DNA from: Elymus sibiricus
Lineage: Eukaryota; Streptophyta; Magnoliopsida; Poales; Poaceae
Direction of reading: 5' to 3'
Assembly: GCA_039707655.1 (NCBI GenBank)
Contig: CM077668.1
Span: 69,953,086-70,017,085 of the forward strand
Length of the DNA stretch: 64,000 nucleotides
Both the position numbers and the translations under genes were made by a program. Numbering within the stretch: the first letter of the stretch is position 1; each line of letters begins with the position of its first letter. Positions 1-11,224 of this stretch are shown here, in pieces. The notes beneath the pieces are model-generated. The model did not search any database. It was not told the origin of the DNA and was given only the letters and a program-made list of their open reading frames with translations.

Positions 1-279
1 GGGTAGGGAACCAGCGCTGTTACTAACCTCACTAGCTGTAGCGCGGTGACCAGGCCCACGCTGCTGCTAAGTGGAGCCGGGTAGCTGGGCTTTGGCTGGC
101 CATAGTAGCAACACGGGCGGCATGGCCCGTTCTACTGCTACTGCGCTTAGAAGGAGCGCGGGCCCGTGACCCGCGCTGCTACTGTGGCCAGCCCGGGGGG
201 CACGGCGGGGCCCACTTAGTAGTAGTGCCGGTCTAGTGGGCCGGCGCTGCTGCTAAAGCGGACCTGCATCGCCGGTATC
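1..279. mobile_element. CACTA subterminal repeat block (left part, truncated by window edge)
   Basis: GC-rich sequence made of degenerate direct and inverted copies of GCGCTGCTGCTAA / TAGCAGCAGCGC-type words, the usual subterminal array of Triticeae CACTA transposons. It stops at 279, where LTR element A is inserted, and resumes at 16927. The repeated pentamer GTATC at 275-279 and 16922-16926 is the target-site duplication of A and shows that the two parts were once contiguous. No coding sequence is visible. The left terminus lies outside the window, so family and length are unknown. Confidence 0.75.
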
Positions 280-515
280 TGATACGTCTCCGTCGTATCT
301 ACTTTTCCAAACACTTTTGCTCTTGGTTTGGACTCTAATTTGCATGATTTGAATGAAACTAACCCGGACTGACGCTGTTTTCAGCAGAACTACCATGGTG
401 TTGTTTTTGTGCAGAAATCAAAGTTCTCGGAATTGGACAAAACTTTTTGGAGATTTTTTATGGAATAAATAAAAATTACTAGCGCAAGAATCAACAGAAG
501 AGGGGCCACCTGTTG

Positions 516-576
516 CCCACAAGGCAACAGGGCACGACCCCCCCCCCCCCTAGGGCGCGCCCTGATGCCTTGTGGG
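516..576 (+). promoter_or_regulatory. U3 hairpin upstream of TATA box, element A 5' LTR
   Basis: Arms 516-533 and 559-576 pair over 18 positions with a single A/A mismatch (527/565). The loop (534-558) is C-rich and ends next to the palindrome AGGGCGCGCCCT. The same architecture recurs in the 3' LTR (15933-15986), in element B (40288-40341), in the LTR of E, in the solo LTR (21599-21653) and once inside A at about 12110-12165. In every LTR it lies 30-40 bp before the TATA box. The function is unknown. Confidence 0.7.
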
Positions 577-610
577 GCCCACAGGCGGCCGTCTGACCTA
601 ATTCCAATGC

Positions 611-617
611 TATAAAT
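611..617 (+). promoter_or_regulatory. TATA box of element A 5' LTR
   Basis: TATAAAT, preceded by the shared box CTGACCTAATTCCAA. The same pair of motifs precedes TATAAAT in the 3' LTR (16021-16027), in B (TATAAATA at 40386-40393 and 55835-55842), in E (minus, 58531-58537) and in the solo LTR (minus, 21567-21573). This conservation supports it as the core promoter of the group. Confidence 0.6.
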
Positions 618-1714
618 TCTCTTTCCCCAAGAGAAAATAGACGAAGAAGTTTCATCGTGTTTTACGATACAGAGCCGCCGCCACCTCCTGTTCTTCATCG
701 GGAGGGCTGATCTGGAGCCCGTTCTGGGCTCCGGAGAAGGGGATTCAACGCTGTCGTCATCATCAACCATCCTCCATCACCAATTTCATGATGCTCACCA
801 CCGTGTGTGAGTAATTTATCCGCAGGCTTGCGGGATGGTGATGGGTTGGATGAGATTTATCATGTAATCGAGTCAATTTGTTAGGGATTTGATCCCTAGT
901 ATCCACTATGTTCTGAGATTGATGTTGCTATGACTTTGCTATGCTTTATGCTTGTCACTAGGGCCCGAGTGCCATGATTTCAGATCTGAACTCTCTATGT
1001 TTTCATGAATATATTTATGTTCTTGATCCTATCTTGCAAGTTATATGCACCTATTACGTGTTATGATCCACATACCCCAAGGCGACAATAATTGGGATTC
1101 TTTCCGGTGATTACCGTAGTTTGAGGAGTTCATGTATTCACTATGTGTTAATGCTTTGTTCTGGTTCTCTATTAAAAGGAGGCCTTAATATCCCTTAGAT
1201 TTCCTTATGGACCCTGCTGCCACGGGAGGGTAGGACAAAAGATGTCATGCAAGTTCTTATTATAAGCATGTATGACTATATACTGAATACATGCCTACAT
1301 TACATTGATGAATTGGAGCTATTGTGTATCGCCCTAGGTTGTGACTGTTATATGATGAATGTCATCCAACATTATTATCCATCACAGATCCAATGCCTAC
1401 GCTTCTTGCTTATTGATCTTTGCTAAGTTACTTTCATTGCTGCTGCTGTTACAATCACTACAAAACTGCTACTGCTACTGTTACTGTTACCGTGTTACTG
1501 ATACTACTGCTATTGAAACTATCATACTACTGTGGTACTAAACACTTTGCTGCAGATATTTAGTTCTCCAGGTGTGGTTGAATTGACAACTCAACTGCTA
1601 ATACTTGCAAATATTCTTTGCCTCCCCTTGTGTCGAATCAATAAATCTGGGTGAAATACTACCCGCGAAAACTGTTGCGATCCCCTATACTTGTGGGTTA
1701 TCAAGACCTTTTTT

Positions 1715-1732
1715 TGGCGCCGTTGCCGGGGA
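1715..1732 (+). other. Primer binding site, tRNA-Asp type (element A)
   Basis: TGGCGCCGTTGCCGGGGA begins 11 bp after the 5' LTR. It is complementary to the 3' end expected for plant tRNA-Asp (CCCCGGCAACGGCGCCA). Element B has the identical site at 41693-41710, and E has one with a single change on the minus strand. Confidence 0.88.
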
Positions 1733-1797
1733 GCATAGCTCTATTTGTTGATCCACTTGGGATGTATATCTGTTGATCACTATGAAGAATCTGAAAG

Positions 1798-4221
1798 ATG
1801 CTAAGACCAAGATCGTTCCCTATACTTGTGGGTAAGGAACTGCCATCTAGCTCCGCACTTGATTCACCTTCTGTTTTGAGTAGGCTTGCGACACCACCAC
1901 TTGCTATTCATTCTAATATGTCGCAAGTTATTGATGATACTACCTCTGCTATGAATGATACTTATGATGATGCTAGTACTATGCTTGATAATACTGTGCC
2001 ACTTGGTGAATTTCTTGATGAACAAATTGCTAAAGCTAAAGAAACTGAAAATGTTGAAACTCTTGAAAATTATGATTCACCTATTATGCCTAGCTCACCT
2101 ACTAGAGTTGAAATGCCTGAGACATCTGATGGTTATGTTTTTGATAGGGAGATAGCTAGGGCTATTCTTGCTTGTAATGATAGAGATGAGGTTAAAAAAT
2201 TGCTTGCTGAGTTGAAAGAAAAATCTATGAGGGAGAGAATGAAATATGATCCTAAATTTGCTACCTCTCCCATATTTGGTACCGATAAGGATTATCAATT
2301 CTTTGTTGATCCTGAGTTAATTACTTTGGTTGAATCCGATCCTTTTCATGGTTATGAAACTGAAATTGTTGTGGCACACATTACTAAGTTGAATGATATT
2401 GCCACCCTATTTGCTCATGAGGAAAAAATTCGCTACTATTACATTCTTAAGTTGTTTCCTTTCTCATTAAAGGGTGATGCTAAGAAGTGGTTTAATACTC
2501 TTGCTCCTGGTTGTGTGTGTAGTCCCCAGGATATGATATATTACTTCTCTGAAAAATATTTTCGTGCTCATAAGAAACAAGCTGCCTTACAGGAAATATT
2601 TAACTTTGTGAAAATTGAATAAGAGAATCTCCCTCAAGCTTGGGGGAGGCTTCTCCAATTACTTAATGCTTTGCTTGATCATCCTCTTAAGAAAAATTAA
2701 ATACTTGATATCTTTTATAATGGACTAACCGATGCTTCTAGGGACTACCTAGATAGTTGTGCTGGTTGTGTTTTCAGGGAACAAACTGTTGGACAGGCTG
2801 AAGTACTATTGAATAATATATTGAGAAATGCCGATGATTGGATACTTCCTGAACCACCACCTAAGCCAACTCCAAAGAAAAGAGGTATTCTATTCCTTAG
2901 TCCAGAAGATATGAAAGAAGCCAAGAAATCTATGAAGGAAAAAGGTATTAAAGCTGAAGATGTTAAGAATCTACCACCTATTGAAGAAATACGTGGACTT
3001 GATATCCCGACACAGGTAGTAGAGGTAAACTCTCTTCGTAGATTCATTGAAAGTGATATTCCTTATAATAAATCTGCTAGTCAATGCTTGGATGAATTTG
3101 ATAATTACATCATTAAACAGAAACACTTCAATTTGTATGTTAGCAATCAATTAAAACGAAATGCCATCATGATTGAACGCTGGAGTGATTTGATGCTTAG
3201 AACTACTAATGATGTTAAATGCTTAAGTAAACATGCTTCTATGGTCCAGACTCAGTTATAACAAATTGCTAAGTCACAAAATGATTTGCTTGATGAGATG
3301 AATAATAAAAAGAATGATCATGCTATTAGAGTTGTTACTAGAGGAGGTAAAATGACTCAGGATCCTCTATATCCTGAAGTTCATCCTAAAAGAATTGAAC
3401 AAGACTCTCAAAGAAATAATATTGATGTAGCTAGTCCATCTAAGAAGAAAAAGAAAAAGAAAGATGATAGGACTTTGCATGCTTCTAGTGAACCTGAGAT
3501 AGAAAAACCTACTGATAATCATAATGATGTTTCTATTTATGAAGCTGAGACACAATCTGGTAATGAACATACACCTAGTGATAATGATAATGACAATGAT
3601 AATGATAATGAAGATGTTCATGTTGATGCTCAACTAGATAATGATGTAGAAATAGAACCTGCTGTTGATCTTGATAACCCACCTCCTAAGAATAAAAGAT
3701 ATGATAAAAGAGACTTTGTTGCTAGAAAACAAGGGAAAGAAAGAGAACCATGGGTTAAAAAACCTATGCCTTTTCCTACTAAACCATCTAAAAACAAGGA
3801 TGAGGAATATTTTGAGCACTTTGTTGAAATGCTTAGACCTGTCTTTTTGCGCACTCGCTTGATTGATATGTTGAAAATGTCTCCCTATGCTAAGTACATG
3901 AAAGATATTGTCACTAATAAAAGGAAGATACCTGAAGCTGAAATTTCCACCATGCTTGCAAACTATTCTTTTAAGGGTGGAGTACCTAAAAAGTTAGGAG
4001 ACCCGGGAATAGCTACTATACCATGCTCCATTAAAATAAGTTATGTTAAAACTGCTCTATGTGATTTGGGAGCCGGTGTTAGTGTTATGCCTTTCTCTTT
4101 ATATAGAAGACTTGATTTGAATAAGCTAACACCTACTGAAATATCTTTGCAAATGGCTGATAAATCAACTTCTATACCTATTGGAATTTGCGAGGATGTG
4201 CCTGTTGTTGTTACAAATGTT
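1798..4221 (+). pseudogene. gag-protease of element A (5' part, interrupted)
   Basis: One reading frame runs from ATG 1798 to the CACTA-2 insertion at 4222 and is broken by three in-frame TAA codons (2620-2622, 2698-2700, 3259-3261). The first third carries the retrotransposon gag fold, with the hallmark stretch KLFPFSLKGDAKKWF near residues 215-235. A lysine-rich and Asp/Asn-rich linker (about 3440-3640) follows. The aspartic protease then begins with CDLGA at about 4059-4073, where most retroviral-type proteases have DTG or DSG; DLGA is usual in Athila elements. The final codon is complete at 4221, and the frame resumes at 11472. Codons are AT-rich, unlike the GC-rich CACTA material. It is not functional. 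Confidence 0.88.
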
Positions 4222-4450
4222 CACTACAAGAAATATGCTAACTTGCGACCATCAATATTGGTCACTGAATGGTCATTGTTTTCCATTTATAACCTTTTTG
4301 TGACCAAAAATAGTTGGTCAAAAGCTGGCCGTCTTTAATGAAACTTAACGACCTTCTTTGTGATATGGTCGTAGAAGGTTACGACCAAAATAAAAGGTCA
4401 TAGATTCTACGACCAATTGTTTTGGTCACTGGCAGTCTGCCCACACCACA
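4222..4450. repeat. CACTA-2 left terminal and subterminal repeats
   Basis: The terminal inverted repeat is followed by dispersed words of the type GACCA, GGTC, TTACGACC and GGTCGTAG in both orientations, matching the right end (11225-11468). CACTA transposases of this kind bind such subterminal arrays in characterised plant elements; binding here is inferred. Confidence 0.8.
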
Positions 4451-6395
4451 TCAGATCCAACGTGGCAAGCTGACGTGGCAAAATTGTGGCCAAATGAATT
4501 CATCGTACATTAGAATTAGCCCGGTCCAGTTCAGCCGTCTATATGGGCCAAGCCCAACAATTCAGCCTATTTGTATTATTTTTTCTGTCAATTTTGGTTA
4601 GCTAAATGGGCCAAGCCCAACAATTCAGCCTTCCTATTTTTGGGCCGTGGCCTTTTTGGCTCAACAGTTTTAGTTTTTCTTTTTTCGAAAGGGTCCACTA
4701 GTCAGATGGGTCCCGGTTGTCAAGTTCTAATAAGTGGGCCCCTTTTGTCAGTGCCTATTTCTTCTGATTTCAATTTGATAGTAAATAAATAACCAATATT
4801 TAAATCAGCATAGACAGAAAACACATGTAATATTTCAAATAACAGCAGCCAGAATCAATCTGTTACATAATATAAAGAGATACAATGACAATCAAAGTTA
4901 CAAGCTCTACAAGTGTATACTGGGCTCCTGCTCCAGTCATATGACACAGGTACAAGTGCAAATACAATCACAGTTACACATATATAGTGACAATCGGCGC
5001 AAACTGGGCTCCTGCTCCCGTCATATGAAACATATGCAGGACTCACTGGGCGACCATAGTTGACTAGGCCATGACCTTCATTACACTGGGCTAACAGAAC
5101 GACAATATGAACTATCATCATGCCTTCCACGGTCACCCTGTTACATGAATCAGAAGATAAGAATCAAAAAAGCTGGAGCCGATATATTATGAACAGACCA
5201 TTCAAAAAACAAACAAGTTCTTTAGAATGACAACACAAATTCAGCAAGTACAATGCTTTTGTTCTCCAGCTAGTTAAAATGAGATACTCATTCATATAAG
5301 AAAGGTGACAAAATAAAATAGAGCATTTTACTCATAGCACGGAGAATATCAATATTCTGTTTTTATCAGCTTATTCTTATGCCTAAAGCAAGTAAGGAAA
5401 TCTGACCAAATAAGCAACAACTCCATAAACTAAAACATTAGGACTGAATAAGAAGACTAATATTTTTGTGAAAAATGGACTAGATAATTGGTGTTTCATG
5501 CATAGACTCCAAATGGAAAGGACACATGACTTTTCACGCAAATAGGGGGAAAAGGAGGCAGAAAAGTATCACTTAACTGTAATCCAAACAAAAGTATGTG
5601 TACACCATTACACCTGAGCTTGCATAACGCAGTCTCCTTGATTAAGATTTGCAACTGGGAAATGCAGGATTCATACACAGTTAAGCAGATTGATACATTT
5701 GTCTCCAACAATCAGCAAACCAGAAATCAGATCGAATGCTTCAATCTCATGAGAAGTCTAAAAAAGACTATAGCAGTACCTAATTAATGCTGCAAATTAT
5801 ATTACAGATGCATACTTTGTGATGAGAAAAATGGTTAGATTGTCATCAAATGACAGTCAACATGTATGCCATATAAAAGAAACTGGCATTTCTCCCTCGA
5901 TTGCTTGTTCAAGCTAATTTAGAGTTCTAGATGAATGGATTAAAATTGAGATGAATAGTCAATGTACTTTTATACAGACTGTCCGAGTGAGCACACCATA
6001 CTGCAAGCAAACAGTAATGGAAAAGGTATAGATATACTATAAGACTATAATTTTATAATTACAACCTCAACAACTATAATCTTTGTGGACTATTTGTGTT
6101 ACATGTTTTCAACAAAGGTGTAGGGAAATTTCATAGTACACATTGATGACAGTGAACCTATGGACATTCTGTTCATCCAGAGAAAAGTAGCAAATACCAT
6201 GATACGCACATATTTGACAAGCCAACTATGGAAATCGAGACACGCAAATTTCTACTTCATTGTTGTTCCCTACATTTTATAGCTAGGATCAGGCCATTGT
6301 CAGTTCTAACCACAATGGGACACTCTCTTATCATTTGAACAATCTAGACACCAAGTTACAGAACAAGCATGTATTGACCATCCTACTACTACCTG
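4451..6395. other. CACTA-2 interior, no gene seen
   Basis: AT-rich sequence with many stop codons in all frames. Short direct motifs occur near 4600-4640 (ATGGGCCAAGCCCAACAATTCAGCC occurs twice with small changes, near 4548 and 4604) and near 4918-5035 (CTGGGCTCCTGCTCC-like, twice). I recognise no protein similarity, RNA gene or further element. Confidence 0.6.
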
Positions 6396-6539
6396 ATGCT
6401 ATGCTACTACTTTGAGGAAGAGGAGGAGGGAGATGGAGATGCTACCTGCAATTGTTGGTCTGTCGTGGTCGTGCTTGAGCTAGGGAAGTCGGAGATGGAC
6501 TCCCCCATGTTGTGGACCGTCTGGGTGGGTAGCATCCAC

Positions 6540-6702
6540 CTGGCCCGCCTCCTGAGCGCCCCGCCGATGCCGCCCCGGGAGACACTGTGCACTGCGGTCG
6601 AGGAGAATTCCTTCTGTGGGATGATCTCCATGGTGTGCTTGATGATGTGCACGGCCATGATCTTCTTCTTGTTGTTGCATCCGTGCACACGATGATGGGG
6701 TA
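6540..6702 (-). pseudogene. Captured fragment of ribosomal protein uS7 (plant RPS5)
   Basis: The minus strand encodes HGCNNKKKIMAVHIIKHTME, which closely resembles the conserved cytosolic uS7 stretch HGxNNGKKLMAVRIVKHAME (family knowledge). The match continues weakly for about 30 residues (GIG-A-LRRRA...), resembling the next uS7 block (RIGSAGVVRRQA...), but with lost or slipped residues and a missing segment of about 20 residues. Only this internal piece is present, with neither N nor C terminus. CACTA elements often pick up host gene pieces, and this one looks transduplicated. It cannot make a ribosomal protein. The first 25 residues are the strong evidence. Confidence 0.6.
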
Positions 6703-7299
6703 CTAATGCCTCCAAATAGAACAAAATCACCATCATTAACCCATAGCTTCAAGTACAAGCTAAGTATATATCAAGTGACAGTGAAAACAAGTTGAGGAAA
6801 ACACTGAAAATAATTATTCATGTCATGCAGAGTTCAAACAGAATAAAAAAATGCATGCTGCTGCTCCGAATTGTCCACAGAGGATGCCTGCTGCTCCGAA
6901 TCGAACAAATAGGTAAGAGCTAGTGTTCTTGAACTAGTATGGAATTTAATCAAGCTAGTATAGGAGACATGTAGGTACTGTTGCTAGAATATATGGAAAT
7001 CAATCAAGTTGCATGTGCTTGAGCTAACTTGATGGTGGCATCTTATAGTAGGGTACAGATTTCACGCAAGACATGAAAGTTTCATGAACCAAATGACTAT
7101 TAGTATTAATAATTTGAAAGGAAGCTCACTATTTCCCTGTTCTATCTATCCATGGTTTCCTTTTTCTGAAGCAAGCATCATCAAACAGCACAATCACAAT
7201 CGAAATGCACATAGAAACTGACCCAATACTTGTTGTTATGTTGTGTCCATGACAATTACAATTGATGTTCACTTCATATCAGATGTGCAAGGGGGTGGA

Positions 7300-8260
7300 A
7301 AGAGAGGTTGGAGCTCACCACGTGTGGGGGTAGGAGGAGGACGTCCTGCAGTAACAGTTTCTCCTCATCAGAGCAGCAACCTGCACAAAACAGAGCCTTC
7401 AACACGTCTAGATCGGGAAGGGAAACAAAAAAAGGAAGAACAAGATAGGACAACCTTCCATGGCGTCCTGTACTAGGACCAGCTCCTCTCTCTCCGGCCA
7501 TTGCCTTGAATTCCTTTCCTTGACACAATACGCGCACGCATCACGAGGAGATGAAGAGAAGTTGTAGAAGAAGAAGGAGATGGCGGGAGGAGGGATTCGC
7601 ACCCGCTAGGGTTTCGGGCGCTGGGAGGCAGGCTCCATGCGTGATGAGGGAGAAGGAGCTCCGTCTCCATGGGGTAGTGGTGGAGCTGCATCGTTCATGG
7701 CGCCAGGACAGGGGAGGAAGTAGCCTTCCCGTCCATGGCGTCCCGGTGCTCAAGCGGTGACGACGTGCTAGATCTATGAGGGAGACGTGATGAGGTGAGG
7801 AAGAGACGGAGGGATGTGACGAGGAGGAGTGGAGGGACTCACCTGGATCATCGGAGCAACGCCGGAGCCACGCCGGGGATGTGCTGGCCCAAACCCTAAC
7901 CGCTGGGCAGGGTCGCCCTTGGCCGCTAGAGGACGCGCGCGCCGGATCTGGCCCGATGGTAGGAAGGAGCGGAGAGAGGGGGTCACGGTGGTGTGCTGGG
8001 CGCTGGCGGAGGACACTGGAATCGGGCGGGATCGAGCGCCGTAGGTGGTGGTGGCGGCGAGGAGTGGTGCGGGGGAGAGGGAGAGACGAGCGAGAGAGGA
8101 CCTTGTGATGTGTGGGTGGGTGGGTGGGATGAGAGGGACGAGGGGTGAGAGGGTGAGAGGGACGAGAGCTACCGTCGGATCTAGGAGTATCCAATGGTGT
8201 GTGATGCACGATCCGCGTGAGATGCCTATGGACCAATCAGAACGCATTACACACTTTGAT
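7300..8260 (-). other. GC-rich block resembling the 5' end of a plant gene, within CACTA-2
   Basis: A sharp rise in GC against AT-rich flanks. On the minus strand it reads like a grass 5' UTR or first exon: C/T-rich leader, telo-box-like AAACCCTAG near 7604-7612, and a plausible splice donor CAG|GTGAGTCC near 7840. A second telo-box (AAACCCTAA) lies on the plus strand at about 7892. Telo-boxes are frequent in plant ribosomal-protein promoters, so this could be the upstream part of the gene that supplied the uS7 piece, but that is conjecture. Several open frames cross it in both strands with no recognisable domain. Confidence 0.35.
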
Positions 8261-8379
8261 GACGTTATGACCATTTAAATTGGTCGTAATCGATTAAAAA
8301 CAACAAACTAAATCATGTCACCTATTTTATATTTTATGAAATAGGAAAATTTTAAAAAAAATAAAAGAAGTGAAAAACC

Positions 8380-9570
8380 TCCGCATTGTGTCGCCAAATG
8401 TGACCTATTTTTCGGAAGAAAAAAACAGCAAACTTGGAATAAGACAAATATCATAAAAGAAGTGCTCTTAGAAATTACTTCATTTGCAAAAAAAAATCTA
8501 TTTTTGAAGTGTCAAAATGATATTTTTTGTGAAGAACGTACAAAATATTTGTTGCAAAATTGGACCAAATGAATTTTCAAAAATATTAGACCATATTTAA
8601 TGTATAATTGACCAAATGGTTGGGTGTCAAAAGCTTTTGATCCACCTCTCGTGAAAAAGACAAATTTTCGCCGAATCAGCAGGAAGCGGGTCAAATTTGA
8701 ACTACAACTGACTCATAGTTTGCTCTTTATTTTTTCCAAAAATTATATATAGGTACATAAGTATCTATTTAATCAGAGAAACTCCAAAAGTTTTGCAAGA
8801 TTAAACCCCTAGCTACGAACGGTCATGCCCGTCGTTTTGACCGCATTTTGAAACGGGCATAAGAAATTCATAAAAAATTAAAAAAATTGAAAACCTTCGC
8901 ATTGTGTCATTATATGTGACCTAGTTTCCAGGAAAAATAACAAACTTGGACTACGGTAAATGTCTTAAAAAAGTGTTCTCAGAAACGAGCTATCATGTAT
9001 GAAGATCCATGGCTTTCAAGGCAAATGGCCAATGTTATGGCAACATTCATGCCATAGTTTGTTAAAATGATCTCTTATTGTGCACAAGGGTGCATATTGG
9101 AATGACAAACAATGTTGCCTAAGGAAGTTTTAACTTTCTTTTCATGAAAAATTCATTTTCCATTTTTTGAGTGCCCAAAATGAGTTTTTTTGTGAAGAAC
9201 CTAGCAAATATTTGTTGCAAAATTGGACCAAATCAATTTTATAAAATATTAGGCCATATTTAATGTACAATTGACCAAATGGTTGGGTGTCAAAAACTTT
9301 TGATCCACCTCTTGTGAAAAAGACAAATTTCCGTCGAATCAGCGGGAAGCGGGTCAAATTTGAACTACAGCTGCCTCATCGTTTGCTCTTTATTTTTTCC
9401 AAAAATCATTTCTAGGTACATAAGTATCTATTTAATCATAGAAACTCCAAAAGTTTTGCAAGATTCAACCCCTAGCTATGAACGGTCATGCCCGCCATTT
9501 TGACCGCATTTTGAAACGGGCATAAGGAATTCAAAAAAAATTGAAAAAATTGAAAACCTTTGCATTGTTC
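8380..9570 (+). repeat. Direct repeats with about 663-bp period in CACTA-2
   Basis: The block at about 8512-8910 recurs at about 9175-9570 with high similarity. Anchor words show the spacing: GTGAAGAAC at 8529 and 9192, and GCATTGTG-like words at 8383, 8899 and 9563. The first interval is shorter (516 bp), so the array is two and a half units with a deletion. It encodes nothing recognisable. Confidence 0.8.
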
Positions 9571-9689
9571 GAAATGAGTTTTTGGTTGCAAAATTGGATC
9601 ACTCCATTTAAAAAAAAATATTAGATCACATTTTATGTACAATTTACTAAATGGTTGCATGTCAAGTGCATCTTGGAATTTCAAACAAT

Positions 9690-10490
9690 GTTGACGAAGG
9701 AAGTTTTCATTTTTTTTCTTTGTTTTTTTTCTTTCTTTCTTGGTATTCAACGGTTACTTATTATTCTTTGTTTCCATTATTTTGCACTAGTTTTCAGTTT
9801 TCTGTTCAGTTTCATTTTTTCTTTCATTTCGTTTGTTTCTTTTTTTGGTTTTCAATATTTTTAGAATTTTTCTTTGTTTATTTTGGTTTTCATTCTACCT
9901 TTTTCGAATACGTCAAGAATATTTTTCTAATACATGTTTAACATTTTTCAAATAAAATTTGAAGATTCTTCCATACTTGTTCGACATTTTTTTATACACA
10001 TTTTAAACTTTCTTCAAAATAAATGAACGCATTTTGAATTTTTTGAACATATTTTTGAAATTCATGAACATTTTTTTGAATTCACAAACATTTTATTAAA
10101 ATTCATGAACATTGTTTGAATATGTGAACTATTTTCCAAATCATGAACAAATTTTATTTCCCAAACAGTTCTTAAAAATCATGAACATTTTTTAATATGC
10201 GGTTTTTTCAAAATCATGATTTTTTTTATTTCCCGACCATTGTTTCAAAATCGTGAACATTTTTTGAATATGCGTCAGTTTTTCAAGATCACGAACATTT
10301 TTTGAATCTGCAAATATTTATGATTTCTCAAATATTTTCGAAATCAAGAACATTTTTTGAATTCTTGAATATTTTTCGGAATTGGCTTTTTTTAGATTTG
10401 GAACTTTTTGAAATTCTGAATTATTTTAAAGAAGAAAAAAATAGAAAAGAAAAAAAGAAAAAGAAGAAAAATGAAAGCGGGATGAAAAAA
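9690..10490. repeat. T-rich tract and degenerate GAACATTTTTTGAA repeats
   Basis: 9690-9950 is pyrimidine-rich (long T and TTTC runs). About 9951-10380 is a degenerate short-period array of words like CATGAACATTTTTTGAAT. 10430-10480 is an A/G-rich run. Low complexity makes any open frame here meaningless. Confidence 0.75.
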
Positions 10491-10645
10491 GGGGTTGGCC
10501 GTATGGCACATGGGCCGGCCAAAATGGCCGCGTTGGGAACTACACATGGACATCTTTTTCATATACTACACGTGGGCACATGGGCTTTGGCCCAGGACGA
10601 ATTTTGTTCATACAAATAGCTATCCCTTTGTTTCTAATCACGAAC

Positions 10646-10718
10646 GTGCCTTTGGTGTAGTGGTTCGGCTCCCAAATAGTTGTGCGCGAGGGCGTGTGTT
10701 CGATCCCCACAGCGGGCA
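10646..10718 (+). pseudogene. tRNA-derived (SINE-like) segment with pol III boxes
   Basis: An A-box-like TGGTGTAGTGG (10653-10663) and a B-box-like GTGTTCGATCCC (10696-10707) are correctly ordered and spaced. The 3' part folds as a T-arm with four of five pairs, but the acceptor and anticodon stems pair poorly, so this is not a working tRNA. A T-rich run follows at 10720-10730. It could be the head of a SINE or a tRNA-like remnant carried in CACTA-2. Confidence 0.5.
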
Positions 10719-10754
10719 TATTTCTTTTTCTGGTTCTCCTCGAAGGAGACCTTG

Positions 10755-11045
10755 CAAGTGGGTCCTGCTTGTCAGGGTTGTGGGTCCCACTCGCATGGTA
10801 GTGGGTCCTACGTGTCAGCTCGGTGGCGGGTCCCACTCGCATGGTAGTGGGTCCTACGTGTCAGTTCGATGGCGGGTCCCACTCGCATGGTAGTGGGTCC
10901 TACGTGTGAGGTAGGTGGCGGGTCCCATGTGTCAGTTCATGGGTCCTACCTGTCAGGTCGGTGGTGGGTCCCGCTCGCAGGGTAGTGAGTCCATGTGTCA
11001 AATCCATAGGGCCTACCTGTCAGGTTGGTGGGACCCACGTGTCAT
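10755..11045 (+). repeat. 46-bp tandem array (GTGGGTCC-rich)
   Basis: The phase marker GGCGGG occurs at 10825, 10871 and 10917, a 46-bp period, with units containing CCCACTCGCATGGTAGTGGG. Copies decay on both sides. It lies just inside the right subterminal region of CACTA-2. Confidence 0.85.
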
Positions 11046-11224
11046 TGGATAGCCCTTGTAGGTAGGCTTCATGGTCAAAAAGTCAATGTGTGGGTCTCAC
11101 CTGTCAGTGCTAGATTTAAATTGACACATGGACATGACACATAGACGAAAATTGACACATGGACGTGACACATAGGCGAAACTGCTGAGGTGGCCGCCCC
11201 GTCATTTCAATGCATCACAAATTA

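Larger units (their letters stand above)
280..1703 (+). repeat. 5' LTR of element A (1424 bp)
   Basis: Starts TGATACGTC at 280 and ends TTATCA at 1703. It matches 15698-16921 closely, but the 3' copy lacks about 192 bp that correspond to 1271-1462 here. It contains the U3 hairpin at 516-576, a TATA box at 611-617, and a CTG/TAC-rich microsatellite-like stretch at about 1438-1530. No gene is credible inside it; a 126-codon minus-strand open frame at 390-770 is only a GC-rich shadow. Confidence 0.93.

Noticed and set aside
390..770. 126-codon minus frame, repeated near 15808-16180
   Set aside because: It lies inside the LTR across the promoter hairpin and TATA box, antisense to transcription, and it changes frame between the two LTRs.
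6407..6736. Functional ribosomal protein gene
   Set aside because: Only an internal third of uS7 is present, with slipped frames and a missing segment.
7541..8274. 231-codon and 166-codon minus-strand frames
   Set aside because: Ser/Pro/His/Arg-rich composition from GC-rich DNA, no start context or domain; treated as UTR/first-exon-like sequence instead.
10495..10893. 132-codon plus-strand frame over the tRNA-like segment and tandem array
   Set aside because: It is generated by the 46-bp repeat and shares no domain with any protein family I know.
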